Source: an uncultured Bacteroidota bacterium (GTDB lineage Bacteria; Bacteroidota; Rhodothermia; Rhodothermales; UBA10348). Taken from it: a DNA stretch of 53,530 bases. The stretch is taken from NCBI GenBank assembly GCA_937876355.1, contig CALFHN010000016.1, forward strand, positions 1 to 53,530, in the 5' to 3' direction. Positions 9,097 to 18,468 of the stretch are shown here, piece by piece. The translations under genes were made by a program, and so were the position numbers. Under the pieces are notes generated by a model that had not been told where the DNA came from, searched no databases, and was given only the letters and a program-made list of their open reading frames with translations. The number at the start of each line of letters is the position of its first letter. Within the stretch, counting starts at the first letter, position 1.

Positions 9097-10692
9097 TCAA
9101 GGCATGAATTCGAGCATGCACACCCGATTGACTCCTTCAATGTTAGCAACTTGTACCAGTATTTCGTCCGAAATAACCTGATCTACCGTGATTGCAGTCA
9201 AGGCTTCTTCACCGGGTCTTGACCGTCCGAGAGACAAAGATCCAATATTTATCTCATTCGAGGCCAAAATTTGCCCCACTTTTGCCAACATGCCGGGCTT
9301 ATCAGTATTTCTGTATAACAGGGATTGACCTTGTGTTTTTATTTCGACGTCGTATTCGTCAACTGAAGTTATTCGTCCATCTTCACCAGAAAAAATCGTC
9401 CCTGACACGGACATCGAATGGCCCTGTCCCTGAAGGCGCAACTCAATAAGATTTGAAAAGGAATGCTCCGATTGGAATGTTTCAACGTCAACAACCAGCC
9501 CAGATTCGTGGGCAATGACTTCTGCGTTGACGAGATTGACGGGTTCTTTCCAGTTGGCAGCGAGGAGTCCCTTCAAGGCAACTACCTTGAGAACATCTTT
9601 ATAGCGCCGAGGAACGTCTCCGTGACATCGTATGAGGAGTCGATCTACCGGATGCTGGAATATTTGGTGCGCCGCCGAACCCAGCCGCTCTGCTAGCAAT
9701 AGAAAGGGCTTAACCTCTGGCTGTGCAGACATCCTAACGGCCAAAGCATTTACTGCAGTTAAAACCACTTCTCCGCTCAATGCGTTGATAACTTGTTCGG
9801 TTACCTGTATTGCGACGTTTTCTTGAGCCTCTTCAGTCGAGGCAGCTATGTGGGGAGTCGCAACCACATTTGGATGACGAATTAGGCGAAACAGGGCTTC
9901 GGTCGGGGGCTCGGTGGAGTACACATCTAAGGCGGCGGCGCCAACATGGCCTGATTCTAACGCTCGCAGCAATGCATCTTCATCTACTATCCCTCCCCTG
10001 GCACAATTAATAATCCCAACTCCAACTTTACATTTGGCGATCGTTTCGTCATTCAAAAGGCCGGTGGTTGCTGGAATGAGGGGAGTATGGACGGTGATGA
10101 AATCTGAGCGGCGATACATTTCGTCCAATTCAACCAACTCAACTCCCATTTTGGAAGCCGCTTCCAACGTTAGCATTGGATCATATCCAATTACAGTCAT
10201 GCTAAACGCTTGACATCGCTCGGCCACAGCCTTTCCAATTTTTCCAATTCCCGCAATCCCGATGGTCTTTCCATAAAGCTCCCCTCCGGTGAATGGTTTT
10301 CTATCCCATTTACCAGAAAGTAAAGAAGCGGCAGCCGGGGGGATTTTTCGAGTCATGGCCAGCAGCATTGCCACAGTATGCTCAGCGGTAGAAATGGTAT
10401 TCCCTTCAGGAGCATTTAGAACTAGGACACCTTTTTTTGTAGCCGTAGGTATATCCACGTTGTCGACGCCTACTCCTGCTCGTCCAATTGCGACCAACGA
10501 TTTCGCCGCATTCAAAAATTCCGCGTCAATGGTCGTTCCGCTTCGAATGATCCAGCCCTGAACTTCGGGGCAACTCTTTAAGATTTCAGCGCGCGTCCAT
10601 TTGGAGCCATCTACTACGGCAAATCCCGCGTCGGCCAACATCTCGAAACAAATGGGGTGCAGCGAATCAGTAATCAGCACTTGAACGGACAT
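9097..10692 (-). CDS. serA: D-3-phosphoglycerate dehydrogenase
   Basis: A 531-residue enzyme of the long (type I) form. It oxidises 3-phosphoglycerate to 3-phosphohydroxypyruvate, the first step of serine synthesis, with NAD. The split substrate-binding domain surrounds a Rossmann fold with GIAGIGKIG (about residues 146-154). The catalytic Arg is in NCARGGIVDE and the catalytic His in TPHIAAST. An intervening (ASB-like) domain follows, and a C-terminal ACT domain starts near RNTDKPGMLAKVG, which in relatives binds serine for feedback control. It lies 13 bases after engB on the same strand, so sucD-engB-serA probably form one transcript. The length fits the family. Confidence 0.95.
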   Translation of the reverse strand: MSVQVLITDSLHPICFEMLADAGFAVVDGSKWTRAEILKSCPEVQGWIIRSGTTIDAEFLNAAKSLVAIGRAGVGVDNVDIPTATKKGVLVLNAPEGNTISTAEHTVAMLLAMTRKIPPAAASLLSGKWDRKPFTGGELYGKTIGIAGIGKIGKAVAERCQAFSMTVIGYDPMLTLEAASKMGVELVELDEMYRRSDFITVHTPLIPATTGLLNDETIAKCKVGVGIINCARGGIVDEDALLRALESGHVGAAALDVYSTEPPTEALFRLIRHPNVVATPHIAASTEEAQENVAIQVTEQVINALSGEVVLTAVNALAVRMSAQPEVKPFLLLAERLGSAAHQIFQHPVDRLLIRCHGDVPRRYKDVLKVVALKGLLAANWKEPVNLVNAEVIAHESGLVVDVETFQSEHSFSNLIELRLQGQGHSMSVSGTIFSGEDGRITSVDEYDVEIKTQGQSLLYRNTDKPGMLAKVGQILASNEINIGSLSLGRSRPGEEALTAITVDQVISDEILVQVANIEGVNRVCMLEFMP

Positions 10693-10705
10693 TTTTAATC
10701 GCTCC

Positions 10706-11344
10706 TTATATTAAAGGTGTAACTTGTGGGTCTTGTGGGTCTGATTTCGACTCGGGCTGCTTCAAATAGGTATCGATCCATTCCAAAATGGAATCCCGGC
10801 CCCTGCCGTCATTGGCGCTAGTGAGGACTACCGGACGTTCCTTGCCGAGCTCCAGAAGAGACGCATGGACCCGTGCAATGGCCTTAGACCTTTCATTGCC
10901 AGAAAGTTTGTCGGACTTGGTTAGGAGAATTACGTGATCGGCTTTCGATTCAGCCATCAACAACACCACTTCGCGGTCCAGTTCAGTCGGGGGGTGTCTC
11001 GAATCCATCAATTGAAACACAACTTGAAGCTGCTCTCTTCCCATGAGATACGTGGCGATGGTTCGTTTCCACTTGGCCCGCTGTGACTTCGAAACTCGCG
11101 CATAACCAAAACCCGGCAAATCGACCACATGAAAGGAGTCATTTACGAGGTAAAAATTGATCTCTTGGGTTTTACCCGGAGTACCACTTGTTCGCGCCAA
11201 ACTTCTGCGCTGCAACAGTTTATTGATGAGTGAGCTCTTCCCAACATTCGAGCGCCCAATAAATGCCACCTCAGGGCGGGGCTCCTGGGGCATGTTCTTT
11301 AGAGAAGTCGAACCCTGTGCAAAAACGACCTGGTCAATCTTCAT
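10706..11344 (-). CDS. engB: Ribosome biogenesis GTP-binding protein YihA/EngB
   Basis: A 212-residue small GTPase that acts in large ribosomal subunit assembly. The G motifs are intact: G1 GRSNVGKS (residues 30-37), G2 threonine region around RTSGTPGKT, G3 DLPG (75-78), G4 TKSD (142-145) and G5 TSAN (175-178). The length is normal for the family, with a short charged C-terminal tail. It lies 29 bases after sucD and 13 before serA on the same strand. Confidence 0.95.
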   Translation of the reverse strand: MKIDQVVFAQGSTSLKNMPQEPRPEVAFIGRSNVGKSSLINKLLQRRSLARTSGTPGKTQEINFYLVNDSFHVVDLPGFGYARVSKSQRAKWKRTIATYLMGREQLQVVFQLMDSRHPPTELDREVVLLMAESKADHVILLTKSDKLSGNERSKAIARVHASLLELGKERPVVLTSANDGRGRDSILEWIDTYLKQPESKSDPQDPQVTPLI

Positions 11345-11373
11345 TCGACTATTTACCGGGGATCGAAGTTAAA

Positions 11374-12249
11374 TCAGGCAATCGAAAAATGAGCCGCAAC
11401 GGCGGCTCCGATGGCTGCTGGATTTAATACAATAGTGGCACCGGCTTCTTCCAGAGCGGCGAATTTGTCCTCCGCTGTGCCCTTTCCGCCTGAAATTATG
11501 GCTCCAGCGTGACCCATTCTGCGACCTGGAGGTGCCGTCCGGCCTGCAATAAACACAAATACGGGCTTGTTCATGTGGTCCCGAATGTACTGGGCCGCTT
11601 CTTCTTCAGCAGTTCCTCCGATTTCACCGATCATTACAACCGCTTCAGTGGCATCGTCCGCCTGAAATAATTTCATAATGTCTAGGAAGCGAGATCCGAT
11701 GATAGGGTCTCCTCCGATCCCAACGGCTGTGCTCTGACCAAGTCCCTGCCGGGTTAGTTGATCTACCGCTTCGTACGTCAACGTCCCGCTTCTTGAGACG
11801 ACACCGATATTTCCTTCTGAGAAGATCATGGACGGCATAATTCCGACTTTAGCCTGACCAGGAGTAAAAACGCCCGGACAATTCGGCCCAATTAGCGCGG
11901 CACCTTTACTTTTAACATAATGGTAGACCGGAATCATGTCGTTGACCGGAATTCCCTCGGTTATACAAACAATGGTTTTAATTCCAGCATTTGCAGCTTC
12001 AAGAATCGCATCAGCGGCAAAGGGTGGTGGGACAAAAATGACCGAAGTGTTTGCGCCTTCTGCTGCAACTGCATCTGAAACCGTATTAAACACGGGTTTA
12101 CCGAGATGAGTGCCTCCCCCTTTTCCCGGTGTAACGCCGCCAACTAGAGGAGTGCCGTATTCAATCATCTGCTCGGAATGAAAACTCCCTTCCTTTCCAG
12201 TGAAGCCTTGAACTACGAGTCGAGTATTTTTATCAACCAGGATTGCCAT
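11374..12249 (-). CDS. sucD: Succinate-CoA ligase, alpha subunit
   Basis: A 291-residue subunit of the TCA-cycle enzyme that interconverts succinyl-CoA and succinate with formation of ATP or GTP. The CoA-binding fold starts with [10 protein letters not shown] and the phosphohistidine is in RRMGHAGAI near residue 246. A GPNCPG loop near 125 and SRSGTLTYE near 155 are typical. The beta subunit gene (sucC) is not next to it, as is common in this phylum. It heads a tight minus-strand group with engB and serA. A terminator separates it from the upstream tatA gene, so it likely has its own promoter within about 12250-12399. Confidence 0.95.
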   Translation of the reverse strand: MAILVDKNTRLVVQGFTGKEGSFHSEQMIEYGTPLVGGVTPGKGGGTHLGKPVFNTVSDAVAAEGANTSVIFVPPPFAADAILEAANAGIKTIVCITEGIPVNDMIPVYHYVKSKGAALIGPNCPGVFTPGQAKVGIMPSMIFSEGNIGVVSRSGTLTYEAVDQLTRQGLGQSTAVGIGGDPIIGSRFLDIMKLFQADDATEAVVMIGEIGGTAEEEAAQYIRDHMNKPVFVFIAGRTAPPGRRMGHAGAIISGGKGTAEDKFAALEEAGATIVLNPAAIGAAVAAHFSIA

Positions 12250-12399
12250 GGTTTGTATTCTTGCTTGATTTAGGTATTCAGATCCTTAGCACGGCTCGAT
12301 GAAGCGAACCTAAACAGTAGTTTAGCGCCCGCACATCGAAACCTCAATTTTTTATTGTAAACCTCTAACGAAATCGAACAGCTAGAAGAATGCAAAATA

Positions 12400-12428
12400 T
12401 TAGGCCGCTCGCAAAGCGAGCGGCCTAA
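12400..12428 (-). terminator. Terminator after tatA
   Basis: A perfect 13-bp inverted repeat (TTAGGCCGCTCGC, AAA loop, and its complement) lies 22 bases past the tatA stop. A T-rich run (ATATTTTGC) follows on the minus strand. Confidence 0.75.
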
Positions 12429-12450
12429 GTAATTTTCTTTAGAGCGATGA

Positions 12451-12735
12451 TTAAGCAGGATTATTGGACTGGCCCGTTCCTCCTGCCGTTTCCTGTCGTG
12501 CAGACTCACTCGAATCTGTACGCGGAGCGGAGGCTCCTTGAGTTGGAGGAGTTGGATGAATCCTGTTCGCAGGTTCATTCACATTCAACTCTCTCGATAT
12601 TTCGCTTGTAGCAGATTTGAACTCCTTAATTCCCTTTCCTAGCCCGCGAGCAATTTCTGGAATCCGTTTGGCTCCAAAAATTAGCAAAATGGCTAGAAAA
12701 ATTAATACAAGTTCAAATGGTCCGAGGCTTCCCAT
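12451..12735 (-). CDS. tatA: Twin-arginine translocase subunit TatA/TatE family
   Basis: A 94-residue protein with one N-terminal membrane helix (about residues 5-21, beginning with the family's FELVLIF segment). The FGAKRIPE hinge and an amphipathic helix (IARGLGKGIKEFK) follow, then a Pro/Ser/Thr-rich polar tail. TatA subunits assemble the pore through which folded proteins with twin-arginine signals cross the inner membrane. No tatC is in the window, and the gene stands alone with its own terminator. TatA and TatB cannot be fully told apart by sequence alone; the FGxxR-like motif and short length favour TatA/E. Confidence 0.9.
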   Translation of the reverse strand: MGSLGPFELVLIFLAILLIFGAKRIPEIARGLGKGIKEFKSATSEISRELNVNEPANRIHPTPPTQGASAPRTDSSESARQETAGGTGQSNNPA

Positions 12736-12939
12736 AACTCCTCATTCGATAGATGTGGGTGAGTGCAAACGTACGACGAAATGTCTATATCTAATATTGC
12801 ACAAGATCCAGTAAAATAGACAGAAATCCTTTGAGAAACGCGGGCTTTACTCTCCAGTTTTGCTGAGCTTTACGAATCGCTCAAAACTGAGTTCCAAATT
12901 CCAGTTGTGGCTGTTCCAGACCTTTTGCTATTTTACCTT

Positions 12940-13992
12940 ATGTCTAAAGCAAATCCAGAAATTCTCACGCTCGCTCAGATTAAAGCTTGGCCAAAGGCCG
13001 AGTTACACTCGCATCTTGATGGTGCCATGCGCCTAGCAACTATGCTAGATCTGGCTGAAGAGCAAAACAAAATGGACCTGCTCCCAGCAAAAACGAGCGA
13101 AGGTTTGCACCTTGAACTGGCCAAGGTGGACGATTCATCCGATTTATATGAGTATCTGGCGTGGTTTAAATACACGATTGGATTAATGCAGAGCGAGTCG
13201 GCATTAGAACGTGTAGCCTTCGAAATGGCTGAAGATTTCGCAATGGAGCAGGTAAAATATGTTGAAGTGAGGTTCGGCCCCATTTTGCATACAGGAGAAG
13301 GTCTGAACTTAAATCAAGTCATGGATTCGGTGATTCGGGGCCTTAACAAAGCCAAAAAAAAGTATGATATCGAGTGGGGCATTATTGTCTGCGCCCTTAG
13401 GGATCGATTTGTTGAGGCATCTCTTGAGCAGGCACAACTCGCCGTCTCCTACATGGAACGTGGCGTGGTAGCATTTGATTTGGCCGGTGCTGAAGCCGGA
13501 AATCCTGCAAAACAGCACTTGGAAGCGTTTTATTATGCCCGAAACCACATGTTAAATCTAACGGTTCATGCTGGTGAATCGTGGGGTCCGGAATCCATCC
13601 GTCAGGCCTTGTTTTTTTGTGGCGCACATCGCATCGGGCATGGTATTACTCTGGTCCACGATGATGCCTTGTTGGCATTTGTCAGGGATCACCAAATTCC
13701 GTTAGAAATCTGTCCAACTAGTAATATCCAAACCAACGTGGTTTCTTCCTACGAAGAGCACCCAATCAAAGAACTCCTTGAAAAAAATGTGCCGGTTACC
13801 GTTAACACCGACAGTCGACTTTTCAGCCACACTAATTCCTCTGGTGAACTGTACCTGGCTCACACCAAATGTGGTTTAACGGCCGATCAAACCAGAATGG
13901 TTGCGTTAAATGGCTTTAGATATGCGTTTTTGCCGCTCAAAGCGAGAGAAAACATGTTGAAAAACGCCGAAAAGATCATTTGGGGCAGTTAG
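12940..13992 (+). CDS. add: Adenosine deaminase
   Basis: About 350 residues. It deaminates adenosine (and probably deoxyadenosine) to inosine in purine salvage. The zinc ligands and catalytic residues of the family are present: H-x-H in ELHSHLDG, VHAGE with the catalytic Glu, RIGHG, and the Asp in NTDSR. The frame can be extended to a GTG at 12907, but the ATG at 12940 (MSKANPEIL) starts closer to the usual family start, so it is preferred. The upstream 200 bases separate it from the divergent tatA and should hold both promoters. The stop is followed within seven bases by the aroA start, so the two are probably co-transcribed. An adenine deaminase or related activity cannot be excluded. Confidence 0.88.
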   Translation: MSKANPEILTLAQIKAWPKAELHSHLDGAMRLATMLDLAEEQNKMDLLPAKTSEGLHLELAKVDDSSDLYEYLAWFKYTIGLMQSESALERVAFEMAEDFAMEQVKYVEVRFGPILHTGEGLNLNQVMDSVIRGLNKAKKKYDIEWGIIVCALRDRFVEASLEQAQLAVSYMERGVVAFDLAGAEAGNPAKQHLEAFYYARNHMLNLTVHAGESWGPESIRQALFFCGAHRIGHGITLVHDDALLAFVRDHQIPLEICPTSNIQTNVVSSYEEHPIKELLEKNVPVTVNTDSRLFSHTNSSGELYLAHTKCGLTADQTRMVALNGFRYAFLPLKARENMLKNAEKIIWGS

Positions 13993-13998
13993 TTGACC

Positions 13999-15291
13999 AT
14001 GTCTGATTCATTAGAAAACGTTCGTATTCTGCGAAAGAGCAGAGGTTTGGTGGGAACTGTGCTTCTTCCGGCCGACAAATCAATTGCTCACCGCGCGGCC
14101 CTATTTTCAGCACTAAGTATCGGCACTAGCCATATCGTTGGATACCCAACCTCAGAGGATCCGAAAAGCACTCTATCATGCCTTCGTCAACTTGGAATTC
14201 AAATTGCATCGGATGAAGTTGGGCTTTCCGTTGTTGGAAAGGGATTAGATGGCCTGGTTACACCTGAAAATGCCCTTGATTGTGGCAATTCAGGGACAAC
14301 AATGCGGTTATTGTCTGGGATACTGGCTGGACAATCCTTCTCCAGCGTTTTGACAGGCGATTCCTCCCTTTCGGCCCGGCCAATGGGTCGAATAATTGAC
14401 CCACTCCGGATGATGGGAGCCTTAATCCAATCCAATGGAGGCCGGGCGCCACTGCGCATTGAAGGATCTCAGAATCTTCGTGCTGTGGAGTACGAACTTC
14501 CTGTAGCTTCAGCTCAGGTAAAGTCCTGTGTCTTATTAGCAGGTCTTTTTTCCGAAGGTATTACTACCGTTATCGAAAACACACCGACTAGGGATCATAC
14601 TGAACGTATGCTTGGGCTTTCAAGTGTTACGATTGGCTCCAAAAAATATATCTCCGTACAGGGAGGGCAGCAAAAAACGGCACAAATGTGGTCTATTCCT
14701 GGTGATTTTTCTGCAGCCGCATTTTTTCTTGTAGCCGGATCAATTGTGCCCAATTCGGCACTTCATCTGCCGAGAGTTGGATTAAACCCTACACGCACGG
14801 GACTGATTGATATTCTGAGGGCGATGGGAGCTGATATTTCAATTCGGAATGAACGAATTGTTGCTGGTGAACCGATCGCAGATCTTGATGTACGGTCGTC
14901 AGAATTAACCGGAATCACAGTTGGAGGTGAAATCATTGCCAATATAATCGATGAAATCCCAATTTTGGCTGTAGCAGCCTCCGTTGCAGAAGGAGAAACC
15001 ATTATACAAGACGCTGCTGAATTGAGGTTTAAAGAAACGGACCGCATATCAGCTATGATGAATGGCCTTACTACTCTTGGTGCCCGCATAGAAGAGCGAG
15101 AGGATGGTTTGGTGATCGCGGGTGGTAGTAGCCTAACCGGCGGAACGGTGGAAAGCTTTAACGATCACCGAATTGCGATGGCAATGGGCGTGGCTGGACT
15201 AATGGCTTCTGGCGACGTGCGTGTAGAGGGCGCCAACGCCGCGGCTGTTTCTTTTCCTACGTTTTGGGACGTTTTGCAGGAGTTAGGATAA
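13999..15291 (+). CDS. aroA: 3-phosphoshikimate 1-carboxyvinyltransferase (EPSP synthase)
   Basis: About 430 residues. It joins shikimate-3-phosphate and phosphoenolpyruvate, the sixth step of the shikimate pathway, giving the chorismate precursor that the men operon in this window also uses. Motifs include PADKSIAHRAALFSAL near the start, DCGNSGTTMRLLSG, SAQVKSC, the GDFSAAAFF turn, ETDRI and NDHRIAMA. Both halves of the two-domain fold are complete. The ATG at 13999 is chosen over an in-frame TTG at 13993 next to the ada stop. Gene order ada-aroA is probably only positional, since the pathways are unrelated. Confidence 0.95.
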   Translation: MSDSLENVRILRKSRGLVGTVLLPADKSIAHRAALFSALSIGTSHIVGYPTSEDPKSTLSCLRQLGIQIASDEVGLSVVGKGLDGLVTPENALDCGNSGTTMRLLSGILAGQSFSSVLTGDSSLSARPMGRIIDPLRMMGALIQSNGGRAPLRIEGSQNLRAVEYELPVASAQVKSCVLLAGLFSEGITTVIENTPTRDHTERMLGLSSVTIGSKKYISVQGGQQKTAQMWSIPGDFSAAAFFLVAGSIVPNSALHLPRVGLNPTRTGLIDILRAMGADISIRNERIVAGEPIADLDVRSSELTGITVGGEIIANIIDEIPILAVAASVAEGETIIQDAAELRFKETDRISAMMNGLTTLGARIEEREDGLVIAGGSSLTGGTVESFNDHRIAMAMGVAGLMASGDVRVEGANAAAVSFPTFWDVLQELG

Positions 15292-15350
15292 ATTCAATAG
15301 TGCCCAGCCCAGAGGATTGAACTGTCCCAAGCCATCCGTTTGGAGATGAA

Positions 15351-15707
15351 TTACTTGGTTTCGCCGCCGGGAATCCAGAGGTGCTTTTTGATATCTAAGA
15401 TACCTTCCTCTATAAATTCTATACCCTCGCTGCGAAGTATATCTTCCATAACGTAGGGTCCTCCAAAACTAGATTGGCCACTCAATCCACCATATCGATT
15501 GACGACTCGATGGCAGGGAAGTCCGGATCCTTTTGCGGCCCTCAACGCCCATCCCACGGTTCGTGCAGCACTCTTGGAGCCTAGAAACTCGGCGATATGG
15601 CCATAAGTAGTCACTTTCCCTAACGGAATTTCCGAGACCACCTTCCACACTCGATCAAAAAAATCACTGCGAGCAGGCATACTCGTGGGGTTTTTTGTCA
15701 AATCCAC
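15351..15707 (-). CDS. MGMT-family (alkyltransferase-like) DNA-binding protein
   Basis: A 118-residue protein that matches only the C-terminal DNA-binding and active-site domain of O6-alkylguanine-DNA alkyltransferases. The helix-turn-helix segment IPLGKVTTYGHIAEFLG is followed by the arginine-finger region SARTVGWAL and by LPCHRVVNRYGGLSG, with the acceptor Cys65 in place. Alkyltransferase-like proteins that only flag lesions have Trp in place of this Cys, so here real alkyl transfer is possible. It is much shorter than Ogt/Ada because the N-terminal domain is absent; such short forms are common. The terminator at 15730-15759 separates it from the upstream SPFH gene. It converges with aroA. 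Confidence 0.85.
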   Translation of the reverse strand: MDLTKNPTSMPARSDFFDRVWKVVSEIPLGKVTTYGHIAEFLGSKSAARTVGWALRAAKGSGLPCHRVVNRYGGLSGQSSFGGPYVMEDILRSEGIEFIEEGILDIKKHLWIPGGETK

Positions 15708-15729
15708 CTTCTTACCTAGATCTGAAATT

Positions 15730-15759
15730 GCGGGGGCAGGGCCATTGCCCTGCCCCCGC
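15730..15759 (-). terminator. GC-rich hairpin after the SPFH protein gene
   Basis: A perfect 13-bp, almost all G/C stem (15730-15742 with 15747-15759) and a CATT loop lie 28 bases past the SPFH gene stop. The following T-tract is short (CAATTTC), so termination may be partial and let the MGMT-like gene be read through. Confidence 0.6.
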
Positions 15760-15787
15760 CCAATCTCTTTTTCCGAGCAGTCAAAGA

Positions 15788-16621
15788 CTACTGATTGCCT
15801 AAAATGATCGGAAGCCCATCTGCTCCACCAATGATCACGGTTTTTGCGTTAGGGGAATTTGCCAGGGCCTGTGTGGCTTCAATTCCTTTGTATTTCAGAA
15901 ACTGGGCCGAAAGACTTTGAGTAATAATTCGTTGGTATTCAGCCTGACCTGTGGCCTCAATTTCCTTACGCTGAGCTTCCAATGCTTCTTTCTGCAACGT
16001 GAACTCGTAACGTTCTGCCTCCTGCTCTTCTTTCAACTTATTTTCAATAGCTGTCCGAATCTGGTCTGGAAGCGCAATATTGCGAATTAAAACTGCGTCT
16101 ACTGTAATATTTTGATTAGAAACGGCATCGCGAACCTGCTCAAAAATGGTTTCTTGTAGTTCCTGCCTACGAGAAGAGTATAGTTCTTCGGGGGTATACT
16201 GACCCACGATTTGGCGAACAGCACTTCGAAGCTCTGGTTGGACCAACTTGCGGTAATAATCCTGACCGTAGGTCACATGAATATTGGCCAACTCGGTCGA
16301 AACTGGGCGCCAGCGGATCGAGGCATCCATTCCAATAGACAAACCGTTGGAGGACAAGGCGTCAATATCTTCGAGTTGCTCTTGAACCCGTACGTCATAC
16401 CGTATTAGATTCACCCATGGTGCATGGATCTGAAGCCCTTCACCGTATAGTTTGGAAAGGTCTGTCCCCCCAAAAACACTAAACTTAACGGCACTTTCGC
16501 CCGACCCAATATTGGTCGTCATACAGCCGCCTCCAAGCGTGATAAGAAGTAAAAAAATAAATCCAAAAATTCCTGCTCGAACTGCGAGCCGAGAAACATT
16601 GGGAAATTGATTGTCAGGCAT
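15788..16621 (-). CDS. SPFH/band 7 (prohibitin-like) membrane protein
   Basis: A 277-residue protein with one N-terminal membrane segment (about residues 15-33) ending near GGGC, which is a weak lipobox. A prohibitin-like SPFH domain (about 35-200) contains GLQIHAPW, VRVQEQLEDI and a region like that of prohibitins around RSAVRQIVGQYTPEELYS. An Ala/Glu-rich coiled coil (about 205-250) precedes a short C-terminal hydrophobic strand. Prohibitin-type proteins form large rings at the inner membrane and modulate membrane proteases such as FtsH. Its partner is not visible here. It is transcribed divergently from murB. Confidence 0.85.
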   Translation of the reverse strand: MPDNQFPNVSRLAVRAGIFGFIFLLLITLGGGCMTTNIGSGESAVKFSVFGGTDLSKLYGEGLQIHAPWVNLIRYDVRVQEQLEDIDALSSNGLSIGMDASIRWRPVSTELANIHVTYGQDYYRKLVQPELRSAVRQIVGQYTPEELYSSRRQELQETIFEQVRDAVSNQNITVDAVLIRNIALPDQIRTAIENKLKEEQEAERYEFTLQKEALEAQRKEIEATGQAEYQRIITQSLSAQFLKYKGIEATQALANSPNAKTVIIGGADGLPIILGNQ

Positions 16622-16727
16622 GATAAATTCCGATAGTCTTCGATGAAGGAAAAAATTATTCCATTATTGGTGCAACGGACTTGACGTTGGGTAGTTGCCT
16701 AGATCACGTTTTCACCAGAAGAATTTT

Positions 16728-17684
16728 ATGTCATTTAGCAGCCTTGCGCCTAGCATAATCGAAGAACTGAACCGGCAACTGGGGGCCGATCGGGTCTTGG
16801 AAAACCACCCAATAGGTCCGTACACCACCTTCAAAATTGGCGGTCCGGCCGATGCGTTTTTTGAAGCGACATCCGCGAACGAGCTCTCTAGTGCGGTCAA
16901 AGTGGCTCGCAAACTTCACATCCCATTTTTTGTATTAGGATTGGGCGCCAATATTTTAGTTGGCGATCAGGGATTTCGAGGACTGGTAATTCGAAATACG
17001 GCAAAAGATCTTTCGATTTCCGCGGAAGGCGTATTGACGGTGGAAAGTGGCGCGATAGTCTGGCCCAATGTTATCGATTTTACGGTACAAAGCGGTTATT
17101 CGGGACTAGAACATTACGCTGGCATTCCCTCCACTATAGGCGGCGCCCTCTGGCAAAACCTGCATTTCCTTTCTCCTGCTCCCGAACGTGAACGCACTAT
17201 GTTCATTGACGAAGTTTTTTTGGACGCCGTAATCCTTGACCCAGACAATAACAGGCGGGAGGTATCCCATGATTATTTCCATTTTGGATACGACGAATCC
17301 GTTCTTCACCATTCTGGAGATATCGTCTTATATGCCCGTTTTCAACTTCAGAAGGCAGATTCTGCCAGCCTCAGGAAAATCATAATCGAAAATTTGTCAT
17401 GGAGGGCAGACAGGCATCCGCCCCTCGAGACGGAACCAAGTGCTGGTTCGATTTTTAAAAAAATTGACGGCATTGGAGCCGGTCGATTGATAGATGAGGC
17501 TGGGCTAAAGGGCGAACGCGTAGGCGACATAGAAATAACGATGCGACATGCCAACATCATGATTAATCGTGGATCCGGCCGGGCAGCGGATGTTATGGCC
17601 CTCATAGAGAGAGTCAAAACGGTCGTGAAAGAAAAAACAGGCTATCTGTTGGAGCCTGAAATTGCATTTGTTGGCGAATTTTAG
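16728..17684 (+). CDS. murB: UDP-N-acetylenolpyruvoylglucosamine reductase
   Basis: About 318 residues. This FAD enzyme reduces enolpyruvyl-UDP-GlcNAc to UDP-MurNAc, the second committed step of peptidoglycan synthesis. FAD-binding features are TFKIGGPAD near the start and LGLGANILVGD. The substrate domain carries PSAGSIFKK, whose Ser is the proton donor, and the C-terminal LEPEI with the catalytic Glu. The usual N-A-G-A-Y-G loop after the AGIPSTIGGAL motif is replaced by QNLHFLSP, a variant form. An in-frame TTG at 16695 would extend it by 11 residues, but the ATG at 16728 is preferred. It lies divergent from the SPFH gene and 97 bases before ccmB. Confidence 0.93.
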   Translation: MSFSSLAPSIIEELNRQLGADRVLENHPIGPYTTFKIGGPADAFFEATSANELSSAVKVARKLHIPFFVLGLGANILVGDQGFRGLVIRNTAKDLSISAEGVLTVESGAIVWPNVIDFTVQSGYSGLEHYAGIPSTIGGALWQNLHFLSPAPERERTMFIDEVFLDAVILDPDNNRREVSHDYFHFGYDESVLHHSGDIVLYARFQLQKADSASLRKIIIENLSWRADRHPPLETEPSAGSIFKKIDGIGAGRLIDEAGLKGERVGDIEITMRHANIMINRGSGRAADVMALIERVKTVVKEKTGYLLEPEIAFVGEF

Positions 17685-17781
17685 CCAACGCTGCTTCGAT
17701 CTATGTGAGCATGGGGGTAAAACACCGCTGAAAATCTTACCTTTACACCCCAGACGCAGTCATTAATAGAGTGGATTCGAA

Positions 17782-18453
17782 TTGAATTGGTTTTGGGGAA
17801 GTTGGGCAGTTTTGGAAAAGGACGTTCGATTGGAATGGCGGAATCGGTACGCCCTGAACATGTTGCTCATGTTCGTCATGTCGTCGCTGTTCTTAATTGC
17901 ACTTGCAATTGGGCAGGATCCAATAAGCGAGCACATGAAATCGGCTCTTTTATGGGTGGTCATCATGTTTTCGGCCGCTATTGGCCTTGGAAGATCATTT
18001 GTGGCTGAAGAAGAACGCGGCACCGTCCTTCTATTGCAATTAAACGTACGCGGAAGTCAAGTATTAGCCGGAAAGCTGGTCTTCAACTTCATTCTCCTTT
18101 TGGCTGTGGATCTAGTTGGTTTGGGAATGTTCACTTTTTTATTGAGCATGCAGGTCGAAAATTTACCTTTGATGCTTACCGTTTTAACGCTCGGATCGGT
18201 CGGAATAGCTGGTGCAACGACTCTGCTTTCCGCGATTATAGCCCGAGCTTCCAATAAAGGCCCCCTTCTGCCCGTATTATTGTTTCCTATGCTCATCCCA
18301 TTGTTACTCTCTGTGGTTCGAGGGGCTTCTCAGGCGCTAGAAGGAGGACTGGGTTGGAGCGGAGCAGAAATTGAACTGACCACGATGGCTGCATTTGCCG
18401 GTGTTGTGCTTTCTGCCTCCTTTTTATTGTTTGAATATGTTTGGACAGACTAA
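17782..18453 (+). CDS. ccmB: Haem exporter membrane subunit CcmB
   Basis: A 223-residue protein with about six membrane helices. The N-terminus (VLEKDVRLEWRNRYALNMLLMF) and FVAEEERGTVLLL in the first loop are typical of CcmB. It is the ABC membrane subunit that, with CcmA and CcmC, delivers haem to CcmE for c-type cytochrome maturation in the inner membrane. The start appears to be TTG at 17782. It opens a ccmB-ccmC-ccmD-like-ccmE cluster. The ATPase gene ccmA is not next to it or elsewhere in the window, which is unusual but seen when ccm genes are split. A cytochrome c-type lipoprotein at the left edge is a possible client. Confidence 0.9.
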   Translation: MNWFWGSWAVLEKDVRLEWRNRYALNMLLMFVMSSLFLIALAIGQDPISEHMKSALLWVVIMFSAAIGLGRSFVAEEERGTVLLLQLNVRGSQVLAGKLVFNFILLLAVDLVGLGMFTFLLSMQVENLPLMLTVLTLGSVGIAGATTLLSAIIARASNKGPLLPVLLFPMLIPLLLSVVRGASQALEGGLGWSGAEIELTTMAAFAGVVLSASFLLFEYVWTD

Positions 18454-18468
18454 CCCCCCTCCTCGTTC

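Noticed and set aside
12270-12578. Minus-strand frame of 102 codons across the tatA terminator
   Set aside because: It overlaps the end of tatA in another phase and reads through a terminator hairpin.
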